DNA of 60,629 nt from Corynebacterium mendelii (lineage in GTDB: Bacteria > Actinomycetota > Actinomycetes > Mycobacteriales > Mycobacteriaceae): assembly GCF_017307055.1 (NCBI RefSeq), contig NZ_JAFLEQ010000003.1, forward strand, positions 27,056 through 87,684, read 5' to 3'. The position numbers were made by a program, and so were the translations under genes. The notes beneath the pieces were generated by a model. It had not been told where the DNA came from and did no database searches. It saw only the letters and a program-made list of their open reading frames with translations. Position 1 is the first letter of the stretch, and each line of letters opens with the position of its first letter. Shown here piece by piece: positions 45,059-55,633 of this stretch.

Positions 45059-46660
45059 ATGGGCAGTTCACTTGCAAACCTGACCCGGATCTCCGGGGGT
45101 AAACTGATCGGCGGCAGTCATGAGCACGCCGAGAAATTGCGTGTCGACTCCGTCGGCATCAACGCCCAGTCGGTCGGCAAACTGGGTCTTTTTGCCGCGG
45201 TTCCCGGAACCCGGGCGCACGGCGCGCAGTTCGCCGCGAAATCGGCCGGTCCGGCGATCCTCACCGACCCTGAGGGGCAGAAAATACTGCAGGAGTCGGG
45301 CGAGATCCGGCCGATCATCGTCGTCGATGATGTGCGGGCGGTGCTGGGCGAAGTCGCAGCCGACGTCTACGGGCACCCGTCGGAGAAACTGACCGTCATC
45401 GGGGTGACCGGCACCAGCGGTAAAACCACTGTTGCGCACCTGATCGAGCAGTCGCTGCTATCGGCCGGGTACAAAGTCGGCATGATCGGCACCAACGGCA
45501 CCCGGATCAACGGGCAGGCCGTGGAAACGGAGCTGACCACCCCGGAGGCGCCGGTTCTGCAGGAACTCTACCGGCAGATGAACGATGAGGGGGTCACCCA
45601 TGTCGTGATGGAGGTCTCCTCCCACGCGCTGGTGCTCGGGCGGGTCAACGGTACCCGTTTTGCTGTCGGCGGGTTTACCAACCTCTCCCAGGACCATCTC
45701 GACTTCCACCACACAATGGAGGAGTATTTCGAGGCGAAAGCCGCCTTCTTCCGCCCCGGTTCACCGGTCAGGGCGGCCCGGCAGGTCATCTGTGTCGACG
45801 GTGACTGGGGCAAAAAGATGGCGGTGGTGGCGGGGCCGTCCGCCGACACCCTGTCGGTGGAGGGCGCACCGGCGACGATCACCGTCACCGATATCGCCGA
45901 CGGCGACGACGGGCACAAAAACTTCACCGTTCACCTGGCCGGATGCAAGTATCCGGTCTCGATTTCCATGCCCGGCCAGTTCAACATCACCAACGCGGCG
46001 CTGGCGCTGTCGTTGGCGGTGGCCGCCGGTGTTGACGGGGCCACTGCCGCCGCAGGTATGAAAGATGCCGTGGTCCCCGGGCGCATGCAGTCCATTGACG
46101 TGGGACAGAATTTCACCGCCGTGGTCGACTACGCCCACAAACCGGCCGCCCTGGCCGCGGTGTTGGACACCTTGAACCAGCAGCGGACCGGCCGCACCGC
46201 GGTGGTTGTCGGGGCCGGGGGAAACCGGGACACCGGCAAGCGCCCCCTGATGGGTAAAAACGCCTGCCAACGGGCCGATCTGGTGATTGTCACCGATGAC
46301 AATCCGCGGGATGAGGATCCGGCGGCCATCCGGGCGCAGATCATTGCCGGGATCACCGAGATCACCAAGGAGAAACAGGCCGCCGCCAAAAAACAAAAAG
46401 GCAAGAAAACCAAAATCACCCGGGTGGCCGAGTACCGGGAGATCGGTGACCGGGCGCAGGCCATTCAGGCGGCCGTCGACTGGGCCGACGAAGGCGACGC
46501 GATTGTGGTGGCCGGCAAAGGACACGAAACCGGCCAGAAAATCGGCGGCGAAATCCATCCCTTCGACGACCGCGAAGTGCTCGAGCGGTGCATCCGGCGG
46601 CGCCTGTCTGCTGCGGCGAGCGACACACCCGACGGCGTCGACGGCCCTGTGGCCGGGTAA
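45059..46660 (+). CDS. murE: UDP-MurNAc-tripeptide synthetase MurE
   Basis: 533 residues. Mur ligase with ATP loop TGTSGKTTVAHL (about 120-131), MEVSSHALVLGRV, and the signature DNPRDED that recognises meso-diaminopimelate, so the third residue added is mDAP as expected in corynebacteria. The C-terminal domain carries an insertion of about 15 residues rich in Lys (KEKQAAAKKQKGKKTKIT), absent from E. coli MurE. ATG at 45059 has AAGGTGG at about 8 bases. murF follows after 154 bases. Confidence 0.95.
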   Translation: MGSSLANLTRISGGKLIGGSHEHAEKLRVDSVGINAQSVGKLGLFAAVPGTRAHGAQFAAKSAGPAILTDPEGQKILQESGEIRPIIVVDDVRAVLGEVAADVYGHPSEKLTVIGVTGTSGKTTVAHLIEQSLLSAGYKVGMIGTNGTRINGQAVETELTTPEAPVLQELYRQMNDEGVTHVVMEVSSHALVLGRVNGTRFAVGGFTNLSQDHLDFHHTMEEYFEAKAAFFRPGSPVRAARQVICVDGDWGKKMAVVAGPSADTLSVEGAPATITVTDIADGDDGHKNFTVHLAGCKYPVSISMPGQFNITNAALALSLAVAAGVDGATAAAGMKDAVVPGRMQSIDVGQNFTAVVDYAHKPAALAAVLDTLNQQRTGRTAVVVGAGGNRDTGKRPLMGKNACQRADLVIVTDDNPRDEDPAAIRAQIIAGITEITKEKQAAAKKQKGKKTKITRVAEYREIGDRAQAIQAAVDWADEGDAIVVAGKGHETGQKIGGEIHPFDDREVLERCIRRRLSAAASDTPDGVDGPVAG

Positions 46661-46814
46661 ACGGCCGGTGGGGTCGGCCGTTTCCCGTCGTCGGCCACGC
46701 CGGATCCGGCAGTGTGTTTTTCCCGGCGGGCAAGCGGCTACAATTCGCCCCGGGGACAACCATGCTGGTGTGTCTTACCGGTTTGTCCGTTATCGGTTTT
46801 TTCCAGGAGCACCC

Positions 46815-48311
46815 ATGATCGAGATGACTCTCGCTGAGATCGCGCAGATTACCGGCGGGAAGCTTGCGCCGCACACCGACGGGGACACCCCGGTGGCCGG
46901 CACAGTGGAATTCGATTCCCGTGCCGTGGGCGCCGGATCGCTGTTTATCTGCCTGCCCGGTGCCCGGGTGGACGGCCATGATTTCGCCGCCGAAGTCATC
47001 GGCAACGGCGCCGCCGGGGTGCTGTGTGCCCGCGACACCGGGGTGCCGGGGGTGATTGTCCCGCACACCGACAAACCGATGACCAACGCCTACATCTACG
47101 ACAATGATCCCGGCGGTGACGGGGTCAGTGTGGTCAAAGCCCTGTCGCTGCTGGCCCGCAGTGTCGTTGACCGGCTGGCCGCCGGAGGAATGAAGGTTGC
47201 CGCGGTCACCGGGTCGGCGGGAAAAACCTCCACCAAAGACATGATCGCCACCGTGCTCACAGCTGCGGCGGGAAGTGATGATCCGGCGGCGGTGGTGGCT
47301 CCCCCGGGAAGCTTCAACAATGAAATCGGGCTGCCCTACACGGCGCTGAAAGCCACTGCCGGCACCCGGTGGCTGGTGGCGGAAATGTCAGCCCGCGGGG
47401 TCGACCACATCCGGCAGCTGACCGAGATCACCCCACCGGATATCGGGGTGGTTCTCAACGTCGGTACCGCGCACCTGGGTGAATTCGGAAGCGTGGACAC
47501 CATCGCCGAAGCCAAAGGGGAACTGGTGGAGGCCCTGCCGCCCACCGGTGTGGCGGTGCTCAACGCCGATGATCCGCGGGTGGCCGCCATGGCGCAGCGC
47601 ACCCGGGCCACAGTGATCACCTTTTCCACCCGTGACACCGGTGCTGACGTCACCGCCACCGGCATTGAACTCGATGAATTGTCCAGGGCACGGTTTGTCC
47701 TCCACGCCTCAGGCGACAGCGCCCCGGTGTCGCTGAAGGTTTTCGGCGCGCACCAGGTGCCCAATGCCCTGGCCGCGGCAGCTGTCGGCCTGGAAGCCGG
47801 GATGGATGTGGCGCAGGTGGCTGCGGCACTGTCGGAGCATGTGGCGGCATCGGCCAACCGGATGGATGTCACCACCCGGCGTGACCGGGTGACCATCATC
47901 AACGATTCCTACAACGCCAACCCCGACTCGATGAAAGCGGGCATCGATGCGTTGGCGTCGATGGCGGCCGCCCGCGGCAACGCCACCAGCTGGGCGGTCA
48001 TCGGCCAGATGGGGGAGCTGGGTGATGATGCGGTGGCCCAGCACGAGGCGATCGCCGACTATCTCGCCGAGCACCACATCGACCGTGTGGTGGCTGTCGG
48101 AAACGATGTCGCCACCCGGGCGATGGCCAACCGGGCCGGTGAGTTGGGCCTGGCCGTCGACCGGGCCCAGTCGACCGGCGCGGCAGCCAACATCGTCGAC
48201 CAGCACCTGACCAAAGGAGATGTGGTGCTGGTCAAAGCCTCCCAAGTGGAACGCCTGTGGGAAGTCGCGGAACTGCTGATCGAACGGGACCGCAGCCGCC
48301 GGGTGCTGTAA
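46815..48311 (+). CDS. murF: UDP-MurNAc-tripeptide:D-Ala-D-Ala ligase MurF
   Basis: 498 residues. Adds D-Ala-D-Ala to complete the UDP-MurNAc pentapeptide. N-terminal MIEMTLAEIAQITGG, ATP loop TGSAGKTSTKDMI, SFNNEIGLPYT (MurF-specific), and NDSYNANPDSMKAG in the central/C-terminal part. ATG at 46815, five bases behind AGGAG; the open frame is much longer upstream but inside murE in another phase. mraY follows after 77 bases. Confidence 0.95.
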   Translation: MIEMTLAEIAQITGGKLAPHTDGDTPVAGTVEFDSRAVGAGSLFICLPGARVDGHDFAAEVIGNGAAGVLCARDTGVPGVIVPHTDKPMTNAYIYDNDPGGDGVSVVKALSLLARSVVDRLAAGGMKVAAVTGSAGKTSTKDMIATVLTAAAGSDDPAAVVAPPGSFNNEIGLPYTALKATAGTRWLVAEMSARGVDHIRQLTEITPPDIGVVLNVGTAHLGEFGSVDTIAEAKGELVEALPPTGVAVLNADDPRVAAMAQRTRATVITFSTRDTGADVTATGIELDELSRARFVLHASGDSAPVSLKVFGAHQVPNALAAAAVGLEAGMDVAQVAAALSEHVAASANRMDVTTRRDRVTIINDSYNANPDSMKAGIDALASMAAARGNATSWAVIGQMGELGDDAVAQHEAIADYLAEHHIDRVVAVGNDVATRAMANRAGELGLAVDRAQSTGAAANIVDQHLTKGDVVLVKASQVERLWEVAELLIERDRSRRVL

Positions 48312-48388
48312 GCCCCCGGGCCGCGCCGGCGGAAGCAACCGTTAAGCTAACCCCACATGGACATCGAAAGAGCGTGAGTTAAAACCCC

Positions 48389-49483
48389 ATGGCACAGATC
48401 ATCTTGAGTGGTGCGGTCGGCTTCCTGGTCGCCATCTTTTTCACCCCGGTACTCATCCGGCGTTTCTCCGCCGAAGGGCTGGGCCAGGAAATCCGTTCCG
48501 ACGGCCCGGCCAGTCACTTGAGAAAACGCGGCACCCCGACAATGGGCGGGATCGCGATCATCGCCGGAATCATCGCCGGTTATCTGGTGGGAAACCTGGC
48601 GGGACTGTTCTCCGGGAAAGGCGGTTTCACCGCCTCCGGGATGCTGGTGATGTTTTTGACCCTGGCGATGGGGGCGCTCGGGTTTGCCGACGACTACATC
48701 AAACTGGCCAAGGGCCGGAACCTGGGGTTGAACAAAACCGGCAAACTCGTCGGCCAGCTGGTCGCCGCCCTGATTTTCGCCTGGGGGATCCTGCAGTTCA
48801 AAAACCATGCCGGACTCACCCCCGGTTCGGCGCACCTGAGCTTTATCCGCGACATCACGATCTATGACCTGTCGCTGGGCGGCGGCATCCTCGGGATGGG
48901 GCTGTTTTTGCTGTTCATGTACATTCTGGTCTCGGCCTGGACCAATGCGGTCAACCTCACCGACGGACTGGACGGCCTGGCCGCCGGGTCAGTGTCGATG
49001 GTGCTGGGCACCTACACGGTGATGACTTTCTGGCAGTTCCGCAACTCCTGCACCACCAACACCGGTCCGGCCTGCTACGAGGTCCGTGACCCGCTGTCAC
49101 TGGCGATTATCTGCGCCGCCGGACTGGGCGCCTGCCTGGGATTTCTGTGGTGGAACTGCGCCCCGGCGAAAATATTCATGGGCGATACCGGCTCCCTGGC
49201 GCTCGGCGGGCTGATCGCCGGGGTGTCGGTGTGCTCGCGCACCGAGCTGTTGATGATCGTCATCGGTTCGCTGTTTGTCATCGAGGCCGCCTCGGTGGTC
49301 ATCCAGGTGGCGGTGTTCAAAACCCGGCGCAAGCGGTTTTTCCGCATGGCCCCCTTCCACCACCACTTCGAAAATGGCGGCTGGGCGGAAACGACGGTGG
49401 TCATCCGTTTCTGGCTGCTGTCGGCCATGGCGTGTATTGCCGGACTGGCGCTGTTTTACTCGGAATGGCTGACCGTGTCCTAG
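48389..49483 (+). CDS. mraY: Phospho-MurNAc-pentapeptide transferase MraY
   Basis: A 364-residue polytopic membrane enzyme (about ten helices) that makes lipid I from UDP-MurNAc-pentapeptide and undecaprenyl- or decaprenyl-phosphate. Signature sequences: [16 protein letters not shown] motif (here [12 protein letters not shown]), [13 protein letters not shown] (Asp pair), [25 protein letters not shown] and APFHHHFE (His triad). ATG at 48389 has only a weak purine-rich stretch upstream (AAAGAGCGTGAG). Followed by murD after 160 bases. Confidence 0.96.
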   Translation: MAQIILSGAVGFLVAIFFTPVLIRRFSAEGLGQEIRSDGPASHLRKRGTPTMGGIAIIAGIIAGYLVGNLAGLFSGKGGFTASGMLVMFLTLAMGALGFADDYIKLAKGRNLGLNKTGKLVGQLVAALIFAWGILQFKNHAGLTPGSAHLSFIRDITIYDLSLGGGILGMGLFLLFMYILVSAWTNAVNLTDGLDGLAAGSVSMVLGTYTVMTFWQFRNSCTTNTGPACYEVRDPLSLAIICAAGLGACLGFLWWNCAPAKIFMGDTGSLALGGLIAGVSVCSRTELLMIVIGSLFVIEAASVVIQVAVFKTRRKRFFRMAPFHHHFENGGWAETTVVIRFWLLSAMACIAGLALFYSEWLTVS

Positions 49484-49643
49484 CCGGCGGCCGCCGCGCC
49501 GCACCGGGTGCCGCCCGCCGTGCTTTTCCCTCCGCCCCGCCGTGCCCCGGTTCCGGTGCGGGAGCAGGGCGGGTAATCTTTTACCCACAGCGGGCCGCCG
49601 CGGGTCCGGCAGATTATTTCACCCAGCAAGAAAAGAGCCTTTC

Positions 49644-51107
49644 GTGACTGTCAGCGACACCGGCCAGCGTCGGCCACTTCCGGATGGATGCGACATCCAG
49701 GGTCCCGTTCTGGTTGCCGGTGCCGGGGTATCCGGTGCCGGATGCGTGCGCATGCTCTGCGACCTGGGGGTGCCGGTCGTGGTGGCCGACGACAATGAGA
49801 TCGCCCGGCAGAAAGTGCACGAGCTGACCGGCGCGACCGATATCTCTGTGGCCTGCGCCATGACGCGTCTGGCCGAGTTTGCGCTGGTTGTCACCTCTCC
49901 CGGGTGGCGGCCGGACACCGCGCTTCTCACCGCTGCCGCCGACGCCGGCTGTGAGGTCATCGGTGACATCGAACTGGCCTGGCGGCTGGATATGGCGGGG
50001 GCATTCGGTGCCCCCCACACCTGGGTGGTCATCACCGGAACCAACGGGAAAACAACCACCACCGCCATGTGTGCGGCCATGCTGGTTGCGGGCGGGAAAA
50101 AAGCCGCCGCGGTCGGCAATATCGGGGTCGCTGTCGGCGATGCGCTGACGGCGGCGACCCGCATCGACATCCTGGTCGCCGAATTGTCCAGCTTCCAGCT
50201 GCACTGGACCAGCCGGTTCCGGCCCGACGCCGGGGCACTGCTGAACCTGGCCGATGACCATCTCGACTGGCACGGAAGTTTCGCCGCCTATGCGGCAGCC
50301 AAAGCCCGGGCACTGACCGGCCCGGTCGCGGTGATCGGCGCCGACGACCCGCACGTGGCCGAGCAGGTCAAACAGCTCGAAAGCGACGGGGTGCTGGCGT
50401 CAACCCGGCTGATCGGATTCACCCTCAACGAACCGACCGACGGTGAACTGGGAATCCACGACGGATACCTGCTCGACCGGGCCTGCGGCGGTGACGGCAA
50501 CCCCGACGGGGTGGTGCTTGCCGCAGCCGACGGTATTTCCCCGGCCGGTGCCGCAGGCCGGCTCGATGCCCTGGCCGCTGCTGCGCTGGCCCGCAGCCAG
50601 GGGGTGGAGCCGGCAGCGGTGAAAAAAGCACTGGCCACCTTCACCGTCTCCGCCCACCGCGGGCAGGTCGTCGACAACACGGGGGATATCCGTTTCATCG
50701 ACAACTCCAAAGCCACCAACCCGCATGCGGCCGACGCGGCGATGGCCGGGGCCGACCCGTTTATCTGGATTGCCGGCGGCCAGCTCAAGGGCGCCGACAT
50801 CGATGCGTTGGTCAAAGCGCACGCCCACCACATCACCGCGGCGGTGCTGCTGGGGGTGGACCGGATGATCATCGCCGACTGCCTGGGCAGGCTGGCCCCC
50901 GATGTGCCGGTGACGGTGATTGATTCCACCGACCCGGATGAGGCGATGCGGCAGTGCGTTGCTGCCGCGATCGGCTACGCCCGCGCCGGTGACACGGTCA
51001 TGCTGGCCCCGGCGGCGGCAAGTCTGGACATGTATGAGGGCATGGGTCAGCGCGGCGATCTCTTCGCGGCCCACGCGCGTGCCTATACTTGCGGTACGCA
51101 CAAGTAA
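49644..51107 (+). CDS. murD: UDP-MurNAc-L-alanine:D-glutamate ligase MurD
   Basis: 487 residues. Rossmann-like N-terminus VLVAGAGVSGAGCVRML, ATP loop TGTNGKTTTTAMC, ELSSFQLHWT, NLADDHLDWHGS and the C-terminal DNSKATNPHAADAAM. It adds D-Glu to UDP-MurNAc-L-Ala. I start at the GTG at 49644; 34 upstream codons in frame are not conserved, and an AAGAAAAGAG stretch lies before the GTG. Gap to ftsW is 76 bases. Confidence 0.94.
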   Translation: MTVSDTGQRRPLPDGCDIQGPVLVAGAGVSGAGCVRMLCDLGVPVVVADDNEIARQKVHELTGATDISVACAMTRLAEFALVVTSPGWRPDTALLTAAADAGCEVIGDIELAWRLDMAGAFGAPHTWVVITGTNGKTTTTAMCAAMLVAGGKKAAAVGNIGVAVGDALTAATRIDILVAELSSFQLHWTSRFRPDAGALLNLADDHLDWHGSFAAYAAAKARALTGPVAVIGADDPHVAEQVKQLESDGVLASTRLIGFTLNEPTDGELGIHDGYLLDRACGGDGNPDGVVLAAADGISPAGAAGRLDALAAAALARSQGVEPAAVKKALATFTVSAHRGQVVDNTGDIRFIDNSKATNPHAADAAMAGADPFIWIAGGQLKGADIDALVKAHAHHITAAVLLGVDRMIIADCLGRLAPDVPVTVIDSTDPDEAMRQCVAAAIGYARAGDTVMLAPAAASLDMYEGMGQRGDLFAAHARAYTCGTHK

Positions 51108-51183
51108 ATTCCGCCGCTTCAGTCACAGTCGTTAACAGCTGTCGCAGATTGTGTTGCGTCGGAAGAGGCCATCCGAGGAGCCC

Positions 51184-52713
51184 ATGACCACCAGGACCGC
51201 CCCCAGTCCCCGTCCCGCGCCGCCCACATCACGCGGACCCGGCCAGCGTGCCGGAGATATTCTGTCGCGCCCGCTGACCGACTATTTCATGATCCTGACC
51301 TGCGTGATGTTTTTGACCTTCTTCGGTTTGGTGATGGTGGCCGCGGCCACCATCGCCCGCGCCGGGGCGCAGGGCAGCGTGTGGTCCCTGGCCCTCAAAC
51401 AGGCCGCCCTGGTGGGGCTGGGGCTGGTGGTGATGTGGATCGGCCTGAAACTGCGCCCGGGATTTATCCGGCGCATGTCGCTTCCGTTCCTGCTCATTGC
51501 CGTGGCGCTGCTGCTTGCCACCCTGGTCAAAGGCATCGGCGGGCAGGAAGTCGGCTCCCAGTCGTGGCTGACTTTCGGGCCGTTTCGGCTGCAGGCCTCG
51601 GAGGTGGCGAAAATCGCCATCGCCGTGTGGGGGGCGAGCTATTTGGCGAAAAAACAACCGGATGAGCATTCCGCCGCGCAGCGCTATCTGCGTTTCGCTT
51701 TCGCCTCCTTGCTGGTGTTTGTGCTCATCATCGCCCAAAAAGACGTCGGTATGGCGGTGGTGTTCATCACCATGGTGGTGTTCGTGCTGCTTCTGGCCGG
51801 TATTGGCTGGCGGTGGATCATCGGTCTGGGGGGCATGGTGGTGGCCGTGGTGGCCGCCTACACCATCTCCGGGGGGTTTCGTTCGGATCGCCTGACCGTC
51901 TACGTGCAGGCGTTGTCGGGCAACTTCTCGGAAACCCGCTCCACGGCCTTCCAGTCCTACCAGGGATATCTTTCCCTGGCCGAAGGCGGGGTGACCGGGG
52001 TCGGCATCGGCCAGTCCCGGGCGAAATGGTTCTATCTGCCGGAAGCCCAGAACGACTTCATCTTCGCCATCATCGGGGAAGAAACCGGGCTGGTCGGCGC
52101 CGGGGTGGTGGCGGTGGTCTACACCCTGCTGCTCATCTTCGGGCTGCGCTGCGCGCTGCGGCAAAATGACCGCTACAAAGCCCTGCTGGCCGGGGCGTTG
52201 ACCCTTGGGGTGGTCAGCCAGGCCTACATCAACATGGCCTATGTGGTTGGTCTGCTGCCGGTGACCGGTCTGCAGCTGCCGTTGATTTCCTCCGGCGGAT
52301 CCTCGACGGTGATCACCCTCGGGGCGATGGGGCTGTTGGCCAACTGTGCACGCCACGAACCGGAAGCCATTGCCGCCATGCAGTCGGGTGGACGCCCGGC
52401 GCTGGACCGTGTCCTGCTGCTGCCCGAACCGTGGGCCGCCCCGCCGGTGGGCCGTGCCCGGCGCAGCCGCGGCGAACGCACCGCCGAGCCGCTCGCCGGG
52501 GCGCCGCGGCGCAGCGGAGACACCACTTCGTCGCCCCGGCAGAAAGTCAGCAGCCTGGGGCCGACACCCCGCCAGCGCCGGCAGGCCACGAAAAACCGGT
52601 CGGCAGCCGACACCCCGCGGCGGGTCAGGGAAACCACCACCTCGCGGGCACATCCCGGCGGCGCGGCGGCCGGTGGTTCCGGGCACCGTGGCCGCGGCCG
52701 GCGCTCCAGCTGA
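51184..52713 (+). CDS. ftsW: Septal glycosyltransferase FtsW (SEDS family)
   Basis: A 509-residue SEDS protein, the lipid II polymerase of the septum, partner of FtsI. About ten helices; motifs WLTFGPFRLQASEVAKIA (catalytic Asp region nearby), QKDVGMAVVF with the conserved Asp, QNDFIFAIIGEETG and LPLISSGGSSTV. A cytoplasmic C-terminal tail of about 110 residues (about 400-509) is very rich in Arg, Pro, Ser and Thr; mycobacterial FtsW tails bind FtsZ and FtsI, a parallel only. ATG at 51184 follows GAGGAG by five bases; a start 11 codons earlier lacks this. Confidence 0.94.
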   Translation: MTTRTAPSPRPAPPTSRGPGQRAGDILSRPLTDYFMILTCVMFLTFFGLVMVAAATIARAGAQGSVWSLALKQAALVGLGLVVMWIGLKLRPGFIRRMSLPFLLIAVALLLATLVKGIGGQEVGSQSWLTFGPFRLQASEVAKIAIAVWGASYLAKKQPDEHSAAQRYLRFAFASLLVFVLIIAQKDVGMAVVFITMVVFVLLLAGIGWRWIIGLGGMVVAVVAAYTISGGFRSDRLTVYVQALSGNFSETRSTAFQSYQGYLSLAEGGVTGVGIGQSRAKWFYLPEAQNDFIFAIIGEETGLVGAGVVAVVYTLLLIFGLRCALRQNDRYKALLAGALTLGVVSQAYINMAYVVGLLPVTGLQLPLISSGGSSTVITLGAMGLLANCARHEPEAIAAMQSGGRPALDRVLLLPEPWAAPPVGRARRSRGERTAEPLAGAPRRSGDTTSSPRQKVSSLGPTPRQRRQATKNRSAADTPRRVRETTTSRAHPGGAAAGGSGHRGRGRRSS

Positions 52714-52835
52714 GCCGGGTGTGGCACCCGCGGCTTCGTCCACTGTTGTCGGCTGTCCCGTTGCCCCCGGGCCCCGGCGTTGATCCTGCACCATTTATCC
52801 ACACGTCTTTGTGAAAGGCCGGTTTTTCCACCATC

Positions 52836-53939
52836 ATGTCCACCAGCAACCGCACAACACAGATTCGGGTTCTTGTGGCCGGGGGCGGCACCGCCGGGCA
52901 TATTGAACCGGCCCTGGCCGTCGCCGATGCGTTGACCGGTCATTTCGGCGCGCAGGTCATCTGCCTGGGAACCGCCCGGGGACTGGAAACCGATCTGGTT
53001 CCCGCCCGCGGCCATGTTCTTGAACTGATCGACCCGGTGCCGGTGCCCCGCACACTGTCGATGGATCTGGTCAAACTTCCCTTCCGCGTGGTCAAGGCGG
53101 TGGCCCAGACAGTGCGGGTGATCAGAAACAACAACCTGGACCGGGTCATCGGATTCGGCGGCTATGTGGCGGCCCCGGCGTATCTGGCGGCGGCGGTGAC
53201 CCGCACACCGTTTTTCGTTCATGAAGCCAATGCCCGGGCCGGTCTGGCCAACAAGTTGGGCACCTGGCTGGGCGGAACCGGTCTGGTCGCCTACCCCGAC
53301 TGCGGGCTGAAAGGACAGTTCGTCGGCATGCCGGTGCGCCCTGAACTGTCGGCGGTCCCGCCGGACAGCCCCGCGGCGGCCCTCCGGCGCAGCGAGGCAA
53401 TCGAGATGTTCGGGCTCGACCCGGACAAAAAAACGGTGCTGGTCACCGGTGGATCGCAGGGGGCGGCCACACTCAACGAGGCGGTGGCCGGCGCTGCCCC
53501 GGCGGTGGTGGACGCCGGGTTCCAGATTCTGCACGCCTACGGCAAGAAAAACCCGGCCCCGGCCACCATCGGCGGCTGGGTGGCGCTGCCGTTCATCGAC
53601 CGGATGGACATGGCGTATGCGGCAGCCGATCTGGTGGTGTGCCGCTCCGGGGCGATGACGGTGGCGGAGGTGACCGCCTCGGCGACACCGGCGGTGTATG
53701 TGCCGCTGCCGCACGGCAACGGGGAACAGGCCCAAAACGCGGCCGCGGTTATTGCCGCCGGTGCCGCGGAGATCATCGACAATGCCTCCATGAACGGCGG
53801 GGTGCTGGCCGATACCGTCATCGGGCATCTGCGTAATCCCGCCGGTCTGGCGGCGATGTCCAGGGCAGCCGGAGGCTGTGCGGCGGGATCGGCCGCCGAG
53901 GACATCGCCCGGATGGTGGCCACCGGCAGCAGGTCCTAG
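52836..53939 (+). CDS. murG: UDP-GlcNAc:lipid I GlcNAc-transferase MurG
   Basis: A 367-residue GT-B glycosyltransferase that makes lipid II on the cytoplasmic membrane face. GGGTAGHIEPALAVAD (G-loop 1), GFGGYVAAPAYLAA, HEANARAGLANK, TGGSQGAATLNEAV (G-loop 3), CRSGAMTVAEV and the PHGNGEQAQNA donor-binding end. ATG at 52836 is the first good start; no strong Shine-Dalgarno sequence except GTGAAAGG about 20 bases upstream. Lies between ftsW and murC (gaps 122 and 116 bases). Confidence 0.95.
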   Translation: MSTSNRTTQIRVLVAGGGTAGHIEPALAVADALTGHFGAQVICLGTARGLETDLVPARGHVLELIDPVPVPRTLSMDLVKLPFRVVKAVAQTVRVIRNNNLDRVIGFGGYVAAPAYLAAAVTRTPFFVHEANARAGLANKLGTWLGGTGLVAYPDCGLKGQFVGMPVRPELSAVPPDSPAAALRRSEAIEMFGLDPDKKTVLVTGGSQGAATLNEAVAGAAPAVVDAGFQILHAYGKKNPAPATIGGWVALPFIDRMDMAYAAADLVVCRSGAMTVAEVTASATPAVYVPLPHGNGEQAQNAAAVIAAGAAEIIDNASMNGGVLADTVIGHLRNPAGLAAMSRAAGGCAAGSAAEDIARMVATGSRS

Positions 53940-54055
53940 GACACCCGGCCGGGTGCACGTCTGTGGTGCCCTGCCCCGGGGGCGGGGACACTACGGGAAG
54001 CCAACACACTTTTTTCGGATAAAAAACAACGACAACTGCTGGAGTGACAAGCGAA

Positions 54056-55513
54056 GTGACAGGCGAGACAACACACGACATTTCCCGGGTGCACATGGTC
54101 GGTATCGGCGGCTCCGGGATGAGCGGACTGGCCCGGATTCTTCTGGCCCGGGGCAGTACCGTAACCGGATCGGACATGCGTGATTCCCGGATTCTTCTGG
54201 CGCTGCGTTCCGCCGGCGCCCATGTCGCCGTCGGACATGACAAAGACAATCTTTTCCTTGCCGGTCACGCCCCCAGCGTGGTGGTGACCAGCTTCGCGGC
54301 GATCCCCGAGAGCAACCCGGAGCTCGCCGCCGCCAGGGACAACAACATTCCGGTGATCAGGCGCAGTGATCTTCTCGCCGAGCTGATGCGCGATGACACC
54401 CAGGTGCTCATCGCCGGAACCCACGGAAAAACCTCCACCACGTCGATGACCGTGGCGGCGCTGCAAACCGCTGGATGTGATCCGTCGTTCGCCATCGGCG
54501 GACAGTTGAACAAAGCGGGCACCAACGCCCACCACGGCACCGGGGACTGCTTTGTCGCCGAAGCCGACGAATCGGATGCCTCCCTGCTGCGCTACCGGCC
54601 GACGGTGGCGGTGATCACCAATGTGGAACCCGACCACCTGGATTATTTCAAAACCCCGGAGAAATACCGCGAAGTGTTCGACTCCTTCGCCGACACCGTC
54701 ACCGACGACGGGGTGCTGGTGGTGTGCCTGGACGATGATGCGGCGGCACAGGTGGGGCTGCGGGCGGCCGGGCGCGGGATCCGGGTCATCGGCTACGGCA
54801 CCCGGCGGGCGGCCGCGGCCCACCCGTCGATTGAGGCGGCGGTGGTCATCGAAACAATCGACCACACCGATTTCCGTTCCCGGGCGGTGGTGACACTGCC
54901 CGACGGGCAGCGCAGGGAACTGGTGGTGGCCATCCCCGGCGACCACATGGTGCACAATGCGGCCGCGGCAATCACCGCCGGCTGCCAGGTGGGGGCCGAC
55001 CCGGACAAACTGATTGAGGGTATCTCCGGTTTCACCGGGGTGCGGCGGCGCTTCGAGCTGAAAGGAACGGTCACCGGCGGGCGCTACGACGGCACCCGGG
55101 TCTTCGACGACTACGCCCACCATCCCACAGAGGTCGCGGCCGTGGTCGGCGCCTGCGGGGAACTTGACCGCGGGGACAGCCCCGGCCCGCTGATCGCCGT
55201 GTTCCAGCCGCATCTTTACTCCCGCACCATCAATTTCGCCCACGAATTCGCCGCGGCGCTGTCGCTGGCCGACGAAGTGGTGGTCCTCGATATATTCCCC
55301 GCCCGGGAAGCACCCGTGGAAGGTGTCGACGGCCGGATCATCGCCGACAAAGTCACCAAACCCGTGCACTATGTCGACGATTTTTCCCGGGTGCCGCAGG
55401 AAGTGGCCGCCATTGCCGGGAAAAACTCACTGATTCTCACCATCGGGGCGGGTACGGTGACCATGCTGGGTGAGGAAATCATCACCGCGTTAAGCCGCCG
55501 CAGCGGGATCTGA
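54056..55513 (+). CDS. murC: UDP-MurNAc:L-alanine ligase MurC
   Basis: 485 residues. Adds L-Ala to UDP-MurNAc, the first Mur ligase step. [22 protein letters not shown] loop [32 protein letters not shown], and C-terminal [11 protein letters not shown]. Two GTGs compete: at 54044 the codon overlaps the GGAG ribosome binding site (54041-54044), whereas the GTG at 54056 is 11 bases behind it. I therefore choose 54056; the four additional residues are not conserved. ftsQ follows after 120 bases. Confidence 0.93.
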   Translation: MTGETTHDISRVHMVGIGGSGMSGLARILLARGSTVTGSDMRDSRILLALRSAGAHVAVGHDKDNLFLAGHAPSVVVTSFAAIPESNPELAAARDNNIPVIRRSDLLAELMRDDTQVLIAGTHGKTSTTSMTVAALQTAGCDPSFAIGGQLNKAGTNAHHGTGDCFVAEADESDASLLRYRPTVAVITNVEPDHLDYFKTPEKYREVFDSFADTVTDDGVLVVCLDDDAAAQVGLRAAGRGIRVIGYGTRRAAAAHPSIEAAVVIETIDHTDFRSRAVVTLPDGQRRELVVAIPGDHMVHNAAAAITAGCQVGADPDKLIEGISGFTGVRRRFELKGTVTGGRYDGTRVFDDYAHHPTEVAAVVGACGELDRGDSPGPLIAVFQPHLYSRTINFAHEFAAALSLADEVVVLDIFPAREAPVEGVDGRIIADKVTKPVHYVDDFSRVPQEVAAIAGKNSLILTIGAGTVTMLGEEIITALSRRSGI

Positions 55514-55633
55514 CCGCCCCGGCAGGCCACCGCCCCTTTTTTTCCGCTCCGCGCCACCCGGCGGGGGGCGGGGTCGTGGGGAAAGGGTTATGCCAAACGA
55601 CCATAGAATGCACCACCCGTCGGGAAGAAAACC

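Noticed and set aside
46287..46814. Upstream extension of the murF frame into murE
   Set aside because: Out-of-frame translation of murE; MurF starts at MIEMTLAEI after AGGAG.
51229..52794. 521-codon open frame antisense to ftsW
   Set aside because: The His/Gln/Gly-rich translation is the reverse complement of membrane helices; ftsW on the plus strand is unambiguous.
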